A stretch of 64,000 nt of DNA. Origin: Sodalis praecaptivus. GTDB lineage: Bacteria; Pseudomonadota; Gammaproteobacteria; Enterobacterales; Enterobacteriaceae. The position numbers and the translations under genes are program-made. Location of the stretch: positions 2,418,001-2,482,000 of the forward strand of contig NZ_CP006569.1 of assembly GCF_000517425.1 (NCBI RefSeq). Reading direction: 5' to 3'. The notes beneath the pieces were generated by a model. That model searched no databases and was not told where the DNA came from. It saw nothing but the letters and a program-made list of their open reading frames with translations. Numbering within the stretch: the first letter of the stretch is position 1; each line of letters starts with the position of its first letter. This document shows positions 20,470 to 29,176 of the stretch, piece by piece.

Positions 20470-21681
20470 ATGTCGTTAGCGTCACTGGTTTTGGTCATTA
20501 ACTGTGGTTCATCTTCATTGAAATTTTCCGCTATCCCGCTCAATGATGACGCCCCTGTGCTCTCCGGTCTGGCGGAAAAACTCGGGCTGGCAGACGCCAG
20601 TATCACCATCAAAGATGCGGCGGGTAATAAAGCAACGGAGCGACTGACTGACGCCAGCCACAGTTGCGCGCTGAAAACGCTGTTCACACAACTCGAACAT
20701 CTGGCGTTATTGTCGCGCGTCTGCGCGATTGGCCACCGCGTGGCCCATGGCGGTAGCCAGTTCAAACGCTCGGTATTGCTCACCGATGACGTCATTAGCC
20801 GCATACGTGAACTCTCCGTACTGGCCCCGTTGCATAACCCGGCGAACTTGATGGGTATCGACGCGGCAATGTCGTTATTACCGCATCTGCCGCAGGTTGC
20901 CGTGTTTGATACGGCGTTTCACCAGACCCTGCCACCGGCAGCCTATACCTACGCCATTCCTTTGGTCTATCAACAGCAACATCAGGTCAGACGATACGGT
21001 TTCCATGGCACGTCGCACAGGTTCATCGCCGCAGAAGCCGTGGCCCGATTAAACCTTGATCCCGCCGATCATGGCATTATTATCGCCCATCTTGGCAATG
21101 GGTCGTCGGTATGCGCGGTAAAAAACGGCCGAAGCGTGGATACCTCCATGGGCATGACGCCGCTGGAAGGATTGGTGATGGGAACGCGCTGTGGCGATTT
21201 GGATTTTGGTGCCGCTGCCTATATTGCCCGCTGCACCGGTCAGACCATCGAGTCGCTGTACAAAATGGTGAACCACGACTCAGGCTTACTGGGCTTATCC
21301 GGGCTTTCCAGCGATTGCCGCACATTACAGGAAGCACGCAGTAACGGCTGTCCAGGCGCCACACTTGCCATTGACGTGATGGTGCACCGCCTTGCCCGTC
21401 ATCTTGGTGCGCACCTCACATCGCTGCATCGCTTTGATGCTTTGATTTTTACCGGCGGTATTGGAGAAAACTCGGCGCTGGTGCGTGAATTGACCGTTCA
21501 GCGGTTGGCCGTCTTCGGTGTACAGCTCGATACGGTGAAGAATGCGCAACCGTTCGCAGGCCATGAGGGGGTAATATCAGTACCCGGCTCGCCCATCGTG
21601 GCGGTAATTCCGACGAATGAAGAGAAGATGATCGCTCAAGATGCCGCCGCTCTCTGTTGCGCATTTGAGGGCGTCGCCTGA
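20470..21681 (+). CDS. Acetate/propionate kinase (AckA family)
   Basis: A 403-residue ASKHA-fold kinase that transfers phosphate from acyl-phosphate to ADP, giving ATP and acetate or propionate. Motifs visible are VINCGSSSLKFS at the N-terminus, RRYGFHGTSHR, and ITHLGNG-like IIIAHLGNGSSVCAV, plus FTGGIGENSALVRE near the end. Start ATG at 20470 follows AGAGGTCATT; an in-frame ATG at 20401 overlaps the previous gene. With PduL it forms the energy-yielding branch; by analogy with pduW the substrate may be propionyl-phosphate. Confidence 0.9.
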   Translation: MSLASLVLVINCGSSSLKFSAIPLNDDAPVLSGLAEKLGLADASITIKDAAGNKATERLTDASHSCALKTLFTQLEHLALLSRVCAIGHRVAHGGSQFKRSVLLTDDVISRIRELSVLAPLHNPANLMGIDAAMSLLPHLPQVAVFDTAFHQTLPPAAYTYAIPLVYQQQHQVRRYGFHGTSHRFIAAEAVARLNLDPADHGIIIAHLGNGSSVCAVKNGRSVDTSMGMTPLEGLVMGTRCGDLDFGAAAYIARCTGQTIESLYKMVNHDSGLLGLSGLSSDCRTLQEARSNGCPGATLAIDVMVHRLARHLGAHLTSLHRFDALIFTGGIGENSALVRELTVQRLAVFGVQLDTVKNAQPFAGHEGVISVPGSPIVAVIPTNEEKMIAQDAAALCCAFEGVA

Positions 21682-21758
21682 GTTATTCACCACCCTTTAC
21701 CTCCAGGGAGGATTTTATTGTCCAGGGTAAAACCGAATAACAAGAAAATCTCTCTAAC

Positions 21759-21776
21759 GGGCAAAACATTTTGCCC
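21759..21776. other. Inverted repeat upstream of shell gene
   Basis: GGGCAAAA (21759-21766) and TTTTGCCC (21769-21776) form a perfect inverted repeat in the 202-bp gap between the kinase and the BMC-H gene. A second small hairpin, AACCC/GGGTT, lies near 21823-21839. Together with the gap they suggest separate mRNA control of the shell block. Confidence 0.5.
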
Positions 21777-21883
21777 TTAGCACCCTAATATCATAGTGCA
21801 TGAATTTTTGAAGTCTATGGACAACCCTTTGTGGGTTAATTCATTACTGACGTTTACTCTCACCTGGAAATATTGAGGTCTTT

Positions 21884-22165
21884 ATGCAACAAGAAGCATT
21901 AGGTATGGTTGAAACAAAAGGTCTGGTATCCGCAATCGAAGCCGCAGATACCATGGTTAAATCTGCGAACGTTACGCTGGTAGGTTACGAGAAAATTGGT
22001 TCCGGATTGGTTACCGTCATGGTCCGCGGTGATGTTGGCGCAGTAAAAGCCGCAACGGATGCAGGGTCGGCAGCAGCAGGTAAAGTGGGTGAACTGGTCT
22101 CGGTACATGTTATTCCGCGCCCGCATATCGAAGTGGAAAAAATTCTGCCGAAAGCTGTTAGTTAA
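21884..22165 (+). CDS. BMC-H shell hexamer (PduA/PduJ-like)
   Basis: A 93-residue single BMC-domain protein that forms the flat hexagonal tiles of the shell. The canonical pattern is present: [39 protein letters not shown], with the pore loop KIGSG at about residue 40, and the C-terminal [16 protein letters not shown] tail. It is the first gene after a 202-bp gap with hairpins and is followed closely by the PduB-like gene. Confidence 0.95.
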   Translation: MQQEALGMVETKGLVSAIEAADTMVKSANVTLVGYEKIGSGLVTVMVRGDVGAVKAATDAGSAAAGKVGELVSVHVIPRPHIEVEKILPKAVS

Positions 22166-22186
22166 TAAAGCCAGAGGATACTGACC

Positions 22187-22972
22187 ATGAGAGATAATCT
22201 TGTTGAACAGATTATATCTGAAGTAATGAATAAACAGACCGACGTGAGCACCAACAACAAAACCACAGCCAGCTTTGCCGGCTGTGGGTTAACGGAGTTT
22301 GTCGGTACGGCCCTGGGACATACTATCGGGCTGGTTATTGCCAATGTCGATCATCAGTTACATGACGTCATGAATATCGACAAGAAATATCGCTCAATCG
22401 GTATTCTTGGCGCGCGCACGGGTGCCGGCCCGCATATTTTCGCCGCAGATGAAGCGATTAAAGCCACCAACAGTGAGATTCTTTCTATCGAACTGGCTCG
22501 CGATACCGAAGGTGGCGGCGGGCACGGTTGCTTGATCATTTTCGGGGCCTCCGATGTGTCCGATGTGCGCCGTGCGGTGGAAGTCGCCCTGTCTGAAATT
22601 GAGCGAACAATGGGTGATGTCTATGGCACACCGGCGGGTCATCTGGAATTCCAGTACACCGCACGTGCCAGCTATGCACTGCATAAAGCCCTGGGCGCAC
22701 CGCTGGGTAAATCTTTCGGCATGACGTGCGCCTCGCCCGCGGCGATTGGCGTGGTGGTTGCCGATGCCGCGGCGAAAGCGGCGGTGATTGAACCGGTGGG
22801 CTACGCCAGCCCGGCGAAGGGCACCAGCTTTAGTAACGAAGTGATCTTCACTTTCGCCGGTGACTCGGGCGCGGTTCGTCAGGCAGTGATTGCGGCAAGA
22901 GATGTCGGGAAGCAACTGCTGGCCACCTTGGATCCGACGCCAATTAAATCGACCACAACACCGTACATTTGA
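22187..22972 (+). CDS. pduB: BMC-T shell trimer, PduB-like
   Basis: A 261-residue tandem-BMC protein that forms pseudohexameric trimers with gated pores. It matches PduB closely from the N-terminal NLVEQIISEVMNK helix through GLTEFVGTALGHTIGLVIANVD, YRSIGILGARTGAGPHIFAADEA and YTARASYALHKALGAPLG to ATLDPTPIKS-PYI at the end. Presence of this trimer separates the locus from choline (GRM2) types and points to the propanediol glycyl-radical type; that classification is from known locus surveys. Confidence 0.93.
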   Translation: MRDNLVEQIISEVMNKQTDVSTNNKTTASFAGCGLTEFVGTALGHTIGLVIANVDHQLHDVMNIDKKYRSIGILGARTGAGPHIFAADEAIKATNSEILSIELARDTEGGGGHGCLIIFGASDVSDVRRAVEVALSEIERTMGDVYGTPAGHLEFQYTARASYALHKALGAPLGKSFGMTCASPAAIGVVVADAAAKAAVIEPVGYASPAKGTSFSNEVIFTFAGDSGAVRQAVIAARDVGKQLLATLDPTPIKSTTTPYI

Positions 22973-23016
22973 TGGCAAGCGGCAACCTGTGTGACGTGGA
23001 GTAAGGAAAGTAGAAC

Positions 23017-24525
23017 ATGAACGATCTTGAAATTACCCAGGCCGTCTCCCGCGTTCTGAGTAAATACACCAAATCAGCCCCGCAAGCGCAGGCACACACC
23101 CCCCCTGCTTTGTCGACTGCGCCCGACCGCGACAACATTGAAGCCATTGTCGCCAGCGTGCTGGCGAGCCGGGTGAGCGCTGAGCCCGCCGCCGCCCTTG
23201 CCGCTTGCGATGGCGCTTTTGCAACCATGGATGAAGCCATCACCGCAGTACAGCACGCGCAAATTCAGTATCGCCACTGCTCAATGCAGGATCGTGCCCG
23301 TTTTGTTGCCGGTATTCGCCAGCTTTTTCTACAGGAAGAGGTGTTGCAAGCCATTTCCAGAATGGCCGTAGAAGAGACGGGAATGGGTAATTATGCTGAC
23401 AAAGTGATAAAAAACCGCGTTGCCGCGCAAAAAACGCCCGGCGTTGAGGATCTGGTCACCGGCGCAGTCAGTGGCGATAGCGGTCTGACGCTGACGGAAT
23501 ATTCTGCTTATGGGGTGATAGGCTCCATTACACCCACCACCAACCCGACCGAGACGATAATCAACAACGCTATCGGCATGCTGGCGGCAGGCAACACCGT
23601 TATCTTCAGTCCACATCCACGGTCACGTCATGTCTCGCTGCACTGCATCGCGCTTATCAATCAGGAACTGGCACGGCTCGGCGCCCCCGCCAATCTGGTG
23701 GTCACGGTCACCAAGCCCTCGATAGACAACACCAATGCATTAATCAACGATCCACGTATCAACATGCTGGTTGCGACCGGTGGGCCGGCGATTGTGAAAA
23801 CGGTGATGTCATCAGGCAAAAAAGCGGTGGGTGCAGGCGCTGGCAACCCCCCCGTCGTGGTTGATGAAACAGCGAATATCGAGAAAGCCGCCCGCGATAT
23901 CATTAATGGCTGCAGCTTTGACAACAACCTGCCCTGCGTTGCCGAGAAAGAAGTCATCGTGGTGAATGACGTCGCGGATTACCTGATTCATCGCATGAAA
24001 AAAAGCGGTGCCTGGTTGCTGTGCGATAAGCAGCATATCCAGCAGTTGCAATCGCTGGTACTGAATGAAAAAGGGACCGGTCCAAATACCGCGTTCGTGG
24101 GTAAAGATGCGCGCTACCTCCTACAGCAGATTGGCATTAGCGTGCCGGAAGAGATCAAAGTGGTGTTGATCGAAACCGAACGGGACCATCCCTTCGTCGT
24201 GCATGAGTTGATGATGCCCATTCTGCCGGTGGTACGGGTGGAAAATGTCGATGAAGCGATTGAGCTGGCCGTGAAAGTGGAACATGGAAATCGCCATACG
24301 GCGATGATGCACTCCACCAATGTAGAGAAACTCACCAAAATGGCGCGGTTGATTCAGACGACTATTTTTGTGAAAAACGGCCCATCCTACGCTGGTCTTG
24401 GTGTGGGCGGCGAAGGCCATACCACCTTTACTATCGCCGGGCCAACCGGGGAAGGACTGACCTCCGCTCGCACCTTTGCCAGACACCGCCGGTGCGTGAT
24501 GGTCGAAGCCCTCAACATCCGTTGA
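23017..24525 (+). CDS. pduP: CoA-acylating aldehyde dehydrogenase (PduP-like)
   Basis: A 502-residue NAD-dependent enzyme that oxidises propionaldehyde to propionyl-CoA inside the shell. The catalytic cysteine is about residue 307 in FDNNLPCVAEKE, followed by the CoA-acylating family end FTIAGPTGEGLTSARTFARHRRC. The first 18 residues (NDLEITQAVSRVLSKYT) form an amphipathic helix followed by an Ala/Pro-rich linker, the typical encapsulation peptide of PduP. AAGGAAAG precedes the ATG at good spacing. Confidence 0.93.
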   Translation: MNDLEITQAVSRVLSKYTKSAPQAQAHTPPALSTAPDRDNIEAIVASVLASRVSAEPAAALAACDGAFATMDEAITAVQHAQIQYRHCSMQDRARFVAGIRQLFLQEEVLQAISRMAVEETGMGNYADKVIKNRVAAQKTPGVEDLVTGAVSGDSGLTLTEYSAYGVIGSITPTTNPTETIINNAIGMLAAGNTVIFSPHPRSRHVSLHCIALINQELARLGAPANLVVTVTKPSIDNTNALINDPRINMLVATGGPAIVKTVMSSGKKAVGAGAGNPPVVVDETANIEKAARDIINGCSFDNNLPCVAEKEVIVVNDVADYLIHRMKKSGAWLLCDKQHIQQLQSLVLNEKGTGPNTAFVGKDARYLLQQIGISVPEEIKVVLIETERDHPFVVHELMMPILPVVRVENVDEAIELAVKVEHGNRHTAMMHSTNVEKLTKMARLIQTTIFVKNGPSYAGLGVGGEGHTTFTIAGPTGEGLTSARTFARHRRCVMVEALNIR

Positions 24526-24550
24526 TATCAGCAGGACGGGCAACCCAGTG

Positions 24551-24850
24551 ATGAAAAAACGTATTATCAACGCGCCGACGCCGGAAACGCTGGCCATGCT
24601 GAAACGGCGGATGCCTTCCGAGTCGCGCAACCGCCTGGAAAGGGTGCGTATCGATGCTATCGGGTTGATTATGCTGCCCGTGCCCGACTTGTACTTTTAT
24701 GCCGACAAGGCCAGTAAAAGCGCACATGTTGCGGTAACGGAGATCTTTGGCAGTTGCCCGCAACATATCACGACGCTGGCCATATTCGGCGAGGTCGCCG
24801 CCGTGAATGAAGCCATGCGCAATATTGAGGATGATGCCAATACATTCTGA
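24551..24850 (+). CDS. grpU: GrpU-like BMC-H shell protein
   Basis: A 99-residue divergent BMC-domain protein. After a 30-residue N-terminal extension the BMC core runs VRIDAIGLIMLPVPDLYFYAD and ends LAIFGEVAAVNEAMRNIED, resembling the PduU/EutS permuted type. Cys69 in the loop IFGSCPQHI sits where pore residues lie in this fold. GrpU of Pectobacterium is known to bind an iron-sulfur cluster in its central pore; Cys69 is the candidate ligand here (inference). The ATG at 24551 is directly preceded by an alternative GTG start. Confidence 0.78.
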   Translation: MKKRIINAPTPETLAMLKRRMPSESRNRLERVRIDAIGLIMLPVPDLYFYADKASKSAHVAVTEIFGSCPQHITTLAIFGEVAAVNEAMRNIEDDANTF

Positions 24851-24860
24851 GGGTTCGCTT

Positions 24861-25436
24861 ATGAAAAGAATTCTGATACTCGCAGGCGATTTCTCTGAAG
24901 ACTATGAAGTCATGGTGCCATGGCAGGCATTAAGCATGTTAGGTTTCAGAGTAGATGTGGTATGCCCAGGGAAACGAGCCGGGGACTATATTAAGACCGC
25001 CATCCATGATTTTGAAGGCGATCAGACCTATACCGAAAAACCCGGTCATTTATTTCGATTAACCGCATCCTTTGATGAACTCAGGCTGCAAGAGTACGCT
25101 GGCGTCTATATTACCGGGGGTCGGTCCCCCGAGTATCTTCGCCTTAATGAATCGGTACTGAACATTATTCATTATGCAAATAACCATTCACTACCCATCG
25201 CTGCAATCTGCCATGGACCCCAAATTTTGGTTGCAGCTGGCGTGATAAAAGGAAAGAAACTGACGGGATATTTTACTCTAAAGCCAGAGGTTGACATGGC
25301 GGGTGGCCAATGGGTTATTGCCGCAGAGAATGAAGCCGTTCAGGACGGCAACCTGCTGACTACAGCCACCTGGATGGGGCACCCAGCGATATTACGTCAG
25401 TTTATTCGCTTAATAGACGCCAGCATTATTGATTAA
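24861..25436 (+). CDS. DJ-1/PfpI family protein
   Basis: A 191-residue glutamine-amidotransferase-like protein of the DJ-1/PfpI superfamily. The nucleophile elbow is AAICHGPQILVAAGV with Cys117, and the acidic residue of the early strand is in AGDFSEDYEV. Members act as deglycases, chaperones or glyoxalases; a role in handling reactive aldehyde is plausible in this setting but unproven. It starts 10 bp after the grpU stop and precedes the glycyl-radical enzyme. The start ATG at 24861 is preferred over one at 24807 that overlaps grpU. Confidence 0.85.
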   Translation: MKRILILAGDFSEDYEVMVPWQALSMLGFRVDVVCPGKRAGDYIKTAIHDFEGDQTYTEKPGHLFRLTASFDELRLQEYAGVYITGGRSPEYLRLNESVLNIIHYANNHSLPIAAICHGPQILVAAGVIKGKKLTGYFTLKPEVDMAGGQWVIAAENEAVQDGNLLTTATWMGHPAILRQFIRLIDASIID

Positions 25437-25515
25437 TGTACCCGGCACTGCCGTCAGGTTAAACAATTCAGGTGTGGTTGCTCGATCACGCTACTATCAT
25501 TTCGGGAGTCATTGT

Positions 25516-28059
25516 ATGTTAGAGAAAGGCTTTACTAATCCGACCGATCGTGTCGTAAGACTCAAAAATACGATTCTACATGCCAAACCTTACGTAGAAT
25601 CAGAGCGCGCCGTGTTGGCAACCGAGGCTTATAGAGAGAACGAGCATCTTCCCGCTATTATGCGCCGGGCAAAGGTCATTGAGAAAATATTCAATGAATT
25701 ACCCATCACGATTCGCCCGGATGAATTAATTGTTGGTGCAGTGACAATTAATCCTCGTTCGACCGAGATCTGCCCGGAATTCTCTTTCGAGTGGGTTGAA
25801 AAAGAGTTCGACACCATGGCACACCGGGTTGCAGATCCCTTTATCATCGAGAAAAAAACGGCGGCGGAACTGCATCAGGCGTTTCAATACTGGCCGGGCA
25901 AAACCACCAGTTCGCTGGCCGCCTCTTATATGTCGGAGGGGACCAAAGAGAGTATGGGAAATGGCGTGTTCACCGTCGGCAACTACTTTTTCGGTGGTGT
26001 AGGCCATGTGAGCGTTGACTACGGTAAAGTGCTGAAAATCGGTTTTCGTGGCATCATCAATGAAGTGACCCGCGCGCTGGAGAATCTCGATCGCAGCTCG
26101 TCGGATTACATTAAAAAAGAACAGTTTTATAACGCGATAATCATCAGTTACCAGGCGGCTATCAACTTCGCCCATCGCTATGCTCAGGAAGCCTCTCGCC
26201 TGGCGCGAGAAGAACGCGACCCGACTCGCCAGCGCGAACTGGAACATATCGCCCAGAACTGTACCCGCGTGCCGGAATCGGGCGCCACCACGTTCTGGGA
26301 AGCATGTCAGACATTCTGGTTTATCCAGAGCATGCTGCAAATTGAATCCAGCGGTCACTCGATCTCTCCGGGGCGCTTCGATCAGTATATGTACCCCTAC
26401 CTAGCTGCAGACAACGCGATAAGCCATGACTTTGCCCAGGAGCTGGTCGATTGCTGCTGGATCAAGCTTAACGACATCAACAAAACCCGCGACGAAGTGT
26501 CCGCGCAAGCCTTTGCAGGTTATGCCGTGTTCCAGAACCTGTGCGTCGGTGGGCAAACGGAGGATGGCCGCGATGCCACCAACCCATTGACCTACATGTG
26601 TTTGGACGCGACCGCACATGTGCGCCTGCCGCAGCCCTCCTTCTCGATTCGCGTCTGGCAGGGCACGCCAGATGAATTCCTCTATCGTGCCTGTGAACTG
26701 GTGCGTCTGGGGCTGGGGGTACCGGCCATGTATAACGATGAGGTCATCATACCGGCGTTGCAAAACCGTGGCGTCTCGCTGCATGACGCACGGGACTATT
26801 GCATCATCGGTTGCGTAGAACCTCAGGCCCCCCATCGCACTGAGGGTTGGCATGATGCCGCGTTCTTTAATGTGGCAAAAGTGCTGGAAATTACCCTTAA
26901 CAACGGCCGCTCAGGCAGCAAGCAGCTCGGCCCGGTCACGGGGGAATTGACCCAGTACACCAGCATAGATGACTTCTATACGGCCTTCAAAAAACAGATG
27001 GCGCATTTTGTGCACCAGTTGGTTGAAGCCTGTAACAGTGTGGATATTGCGCATGGCGAACGCTGCCCGCTGCCGTTCCTTTCTGCACTGGTGGATGATT
27101 GCATTGGCCGGGGTAAATCCCTGCAGGAAGGTGGCGCAATCTATAACTTTACCGGCCCACAGGCATTTGGCGTGGCGGATACCGGCGACTCGGTATATGC
27201 CATTCAGAAACAGGTGTTTGAAGACAAGCGGCTGACACTCCAGGAACTGAAAGGTGCCCTGGATGCCAACTTCGGTTACCCGGTGGGCGCGAATGCCCAG
27301 GGCTGCTCAGCAAAAACGTCTCTGGGCGAGCAAGACATCTATGACGTGGTAAAATGCATAATCGACCAGCACGGCTCCCTGAATCCGGCGGCGATCAAAA
27401 ATGAAGTCTACCGCCAACTCTCCAGTACCACGGTGACGCCCGCGGCAGGCAACGCACGTTATGATGAGATCCGTCACATCCTGGAAAACACGCCCTGCTT
27501 TGGCAACGACATTGACGAAGTGGACCTTGTCGCCCGCAACTGCGCCTTAATCTACTGCCAGGAAGTAGAGAAATATACCAACCCGCGCGGCGGGCAGTTC
27601 CAGGCGGGTATTTACCCGGTATCGGCTAACGTTCTGTTTGGTAAAGACGTGAGCGCACTGCCGGATGGCCGCCTGGCGAAAGAACCGCTGGCGGACGGCG
27701 TATCGCCGCGTCAGGGAAAAGATACGCAAGGCCCAACCGCTGCAGCGAACTCGGTGGCGAAGCTGGATCACTTCATCGCATCGAACGGCACGCTCTATAA
27801 CCAAAAATTCCTTCCCTCTTCTCTGGCAGGGGAGAAAGGCCTGCGTAACTTTGGCGGGCTGGTGCGTAACTACTTCGATAAGAAAGGGATGCACGTACAG
27901 TTCAACGTCATTGACCGCAATACCTTAGTGGAAGCGCAGAAAAACCCGCAGCAGCATCAGGATCTTGTGGTCCGTGTTGCGGGCTATAGCGCTCAATTCG
28001 TGGTGCTGGCCAAAGAAGTACAGGATGACATTATCAGCCGCACCGAGCAGCACTTCTGA
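25516..28059 (+). CDS. Glycyl-radical 1,2-propanediol (diol) dehydratase
   Basis: The signature enzyme: a B12-independent dehydratase that turns 1,2-propanediol into propionaldehyde through a glycyl radical. Of 847 residues, all catalytic positions of Clostridium butyricum glycerol dehydratase are kept: His164 in GVGHVSVDY, Cys433 and Glu435 in GCVEPQ, Asp447 in EGWHDAAFF, and the radical glycine at 823 (equivalent to 763) in RVAGYSAQF. The 60-residue shift comes from an insertion at about 587-648 absent from the clostridial enzyme. It could also accept glycerol; propanediol is inferred from the locus. The ATG at 25516 matches the clostridial N-terminus; an upstream start at 25429 would add 29 residues. 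Confidence 0.93.
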   Translation: MLEKGFTNPTDRVVRLKNTILHAKPYVESERAVLATEAYRENEHLPAIMRRAKVIEKIFNELPITIRPDELIVGAVTINPRSTEICPEFSFEWVEKEFDTMAHRVADPFIIEKKTAAELHQAFQYWPGKTTSSLAASYMSEGTKESMGNGVFTVGNYFFGGVGHVSVDYGKVLKIGFRGIINEVTRALENLDRSSSDYIKKEQFYNAIIISYQAAINFAHRYAQEASRLAREERDPTRQRELEHIAQNCTRVPESGATTFWEACQTFWFIQSMLQIESSGHSISPGRFDQYMYPYLAADNAISHDFAQELVDCCWIKLNDINKTRDEVSAQAFAGYAVFQNLCVGGQTEDGRDATNPLTYMCLDATAHVRLPQPSFSIRVWQGTPDEFLYRACELVRLGLGVPAMYNDEVIIPALQNRGVSLHDARDYCIIGCVEPQAPHRTEGWHDAAFFNVAKVLEITLNNGRSGSKQLGPVTGELTQYTSIDDFYTAFKKQMAHFVHQLVEACNSVDIAHGERCPLPFLSALVDDCIGRGKSLQEGGAIYNFTGPQAFGVADTGDSVYAIQKQVFEDKRLTLQELKGALDANFGYPVGANAQGCSAKTSLGEQDIYDVVKCIIDQHGSLNPAAIKNEVYRQLSSTTVTPAAGNARYDEIRHILENTPCFGNDIDEVDLVARNCALIYCQEVEKYTNPRGGQFQAGIYPVSANVLFGKDVSALPDGRLAKEPLADGVSPRQGKDTQGPTAAANSVAKLDHFIASNGTLYNQKFLPSSLAGEKGLRNFGGLVRNYFDKKGMHVQFNVIDRNTLVEAQKNPQQHQDLVVRVAGYSAQFVVLAKEVQDDIISRTEQHF

Positions 28060-28076
28060 TTTTGACCTCCCTGTCA

Positions 28077-28100
28077 GGGCCATGCGTACCCGCATGGCCC
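28077..28100 (+). other. Strong hairpin between dehydratase and activase genes
   Basis: A perfect 10-bp stem (GGGCCATGCG with CGCATGGCCC) and a TACC loop lies 17 bp after the dehydratase stop. No T run follows, so it is more likely a 3' mRNA stabiliser or attenuator than a full terminator. It would favour high dehydratase and low activase expression. Confidence 0.75.
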
Positions 28101-28168
28101 GCTATCAGACCCGATGTTAGCGGCTGACTGGCTGTTGCCTGGTGGTCGCTTTTTTGACGAGTGATGTT

Positions 28169-29086
28169 ATGAAGAGAGTCGAGTACGATACCGAGGGCGT
28201 TTTATTCAACATTCAACGCTATTCCCTACACGACGGCCCCGGCATCCGCACAATACCGTTTTTAAAAGGCTGCCCACTGTCTTGCAAGTGGTGTAGCAAT
28301 CCGGAATCACAACGCCCGCAGCCTGAGCTCATTTATAAAAAAAGCGATTGTATCCGCTGCGGAAAATGCGTTGATGCCTGTAAGCAAAAGGCACTGTCTC
28401 CCGACAACCCTTTTTTTGTGGATCGTGAGCGCTGCATCCAGTGCGGTGACTGCACGCGCGTTTGCCCGACCCAGGCGCTGGAGATGAAGGGTAAACGGAT
28501 GACGGTGAGTGAGGTGATACGAGAATTACAAAAAGAGGAAAATCTGTTTCGGCGCTCTGGCGGCGGCGTTACGCTATCGGGCGGGGAACCGCTTGCACAA
28601 CCCGAATTCGCGCGTGAATTATTAAAAGCGTGCAAAGAAAAAGGGTGGCATACCGCCATAGAGACCACCGGCTTTACGACGAAAGAGGTCATTGACGATG
28701 TTTTCCCCTGGATTGACCTGGCATTAACCGATATTAAAGCCATTAATCCTACGGTGCATGAAGAGAACACGGGGGTAAATAACAGCAAAATTCTGGAGAA
28801 CCTGATCCGAATTTCCTTTATCACGAAAGTCATTGTCCGCATTCCGGTTATTCCCGGCGTCAACGACCACCCGGATGAAATCCGTAGTATTGCCGAGTTC
28901 GCCCGATTGATGTCCGGCGTCGATACGATCCACCTGTTGCCTTACCACACCTTCGGGGAAAACAAATATAACCTGCTCGGTAGAATTTACCCGATGCGTG
29001 ACGCTAAATCGCAGCCCGAAGACAACATGGAAAGTCTGAAAAGCGTTGTCGAATCAATGGGATTTCATTGCCATATTGGCGGTTAA
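28169..29086 (+). CDS. Glycyl-radical enzyme activase (radical SAM)
   Basis: A 305-residue activating enzyme that uses SAM and a [4Fe-4S] cluster to abstract hydrogen from the radical glycine of the upstream dehydratase. The radical-SAM motif CX3CX2C is in GCPLSCKWCSNPE, preceded by YSLHDGPGIRT. A ferredoxin-like insert carries two more cluster motifs, CIRCGKCVDAC and CIQCGDCTRVCP. SGGEPLAQPEF is the SAM-binding GGE. Start ATG at 28169; a GTG at 28142 would add nine residues. SAM demand links it to the nearby metK paralogue. Confidence 0.94.
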   Translation: MKRVEYDTEGVLFNIQRYSLHDGPGIRTIPFLKGCPLSCKWCSNPESQRPQPELIYKKSDCIRCGKCVDACKQKALSPDNPFFVDRERCIQCGDCTRVCPTQALEMKGKRMTVSEVIRELQKEENLFRRSGGGVTLSGGEPLAQPEFARELLKACKEKGWHTAIETTGFTTKEVIDDVFPWIDLALTDIKAINPTVHEENTGVNNSKILENLIRISFITKVIVRIPVIPGVNDHPDEIRSIAEFARLMSGVDTIHLLPYHTFGENKYNLLGRIYPMRDAKSQPEDNMESLKSVVESMGFHCHIGG

Positions 29087-29176
29087 TCAGCAATAGAAAT
29101 CATGTAGCGATTTTTCACGTCCTTTGCACTTTACCCCGTTAAGCGATAAAACCCGCGCTTAATACAGGAAACCATT

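Noticed and set aside
16146-29086. Choline (cut) microcompartment
   Set aside because: The dehydratase has GCVEPQ and the glycerol/diol dehydratase residue spacing, and a PduB-like trimer and diol facilitator are present; these point to propanediol and not choline.
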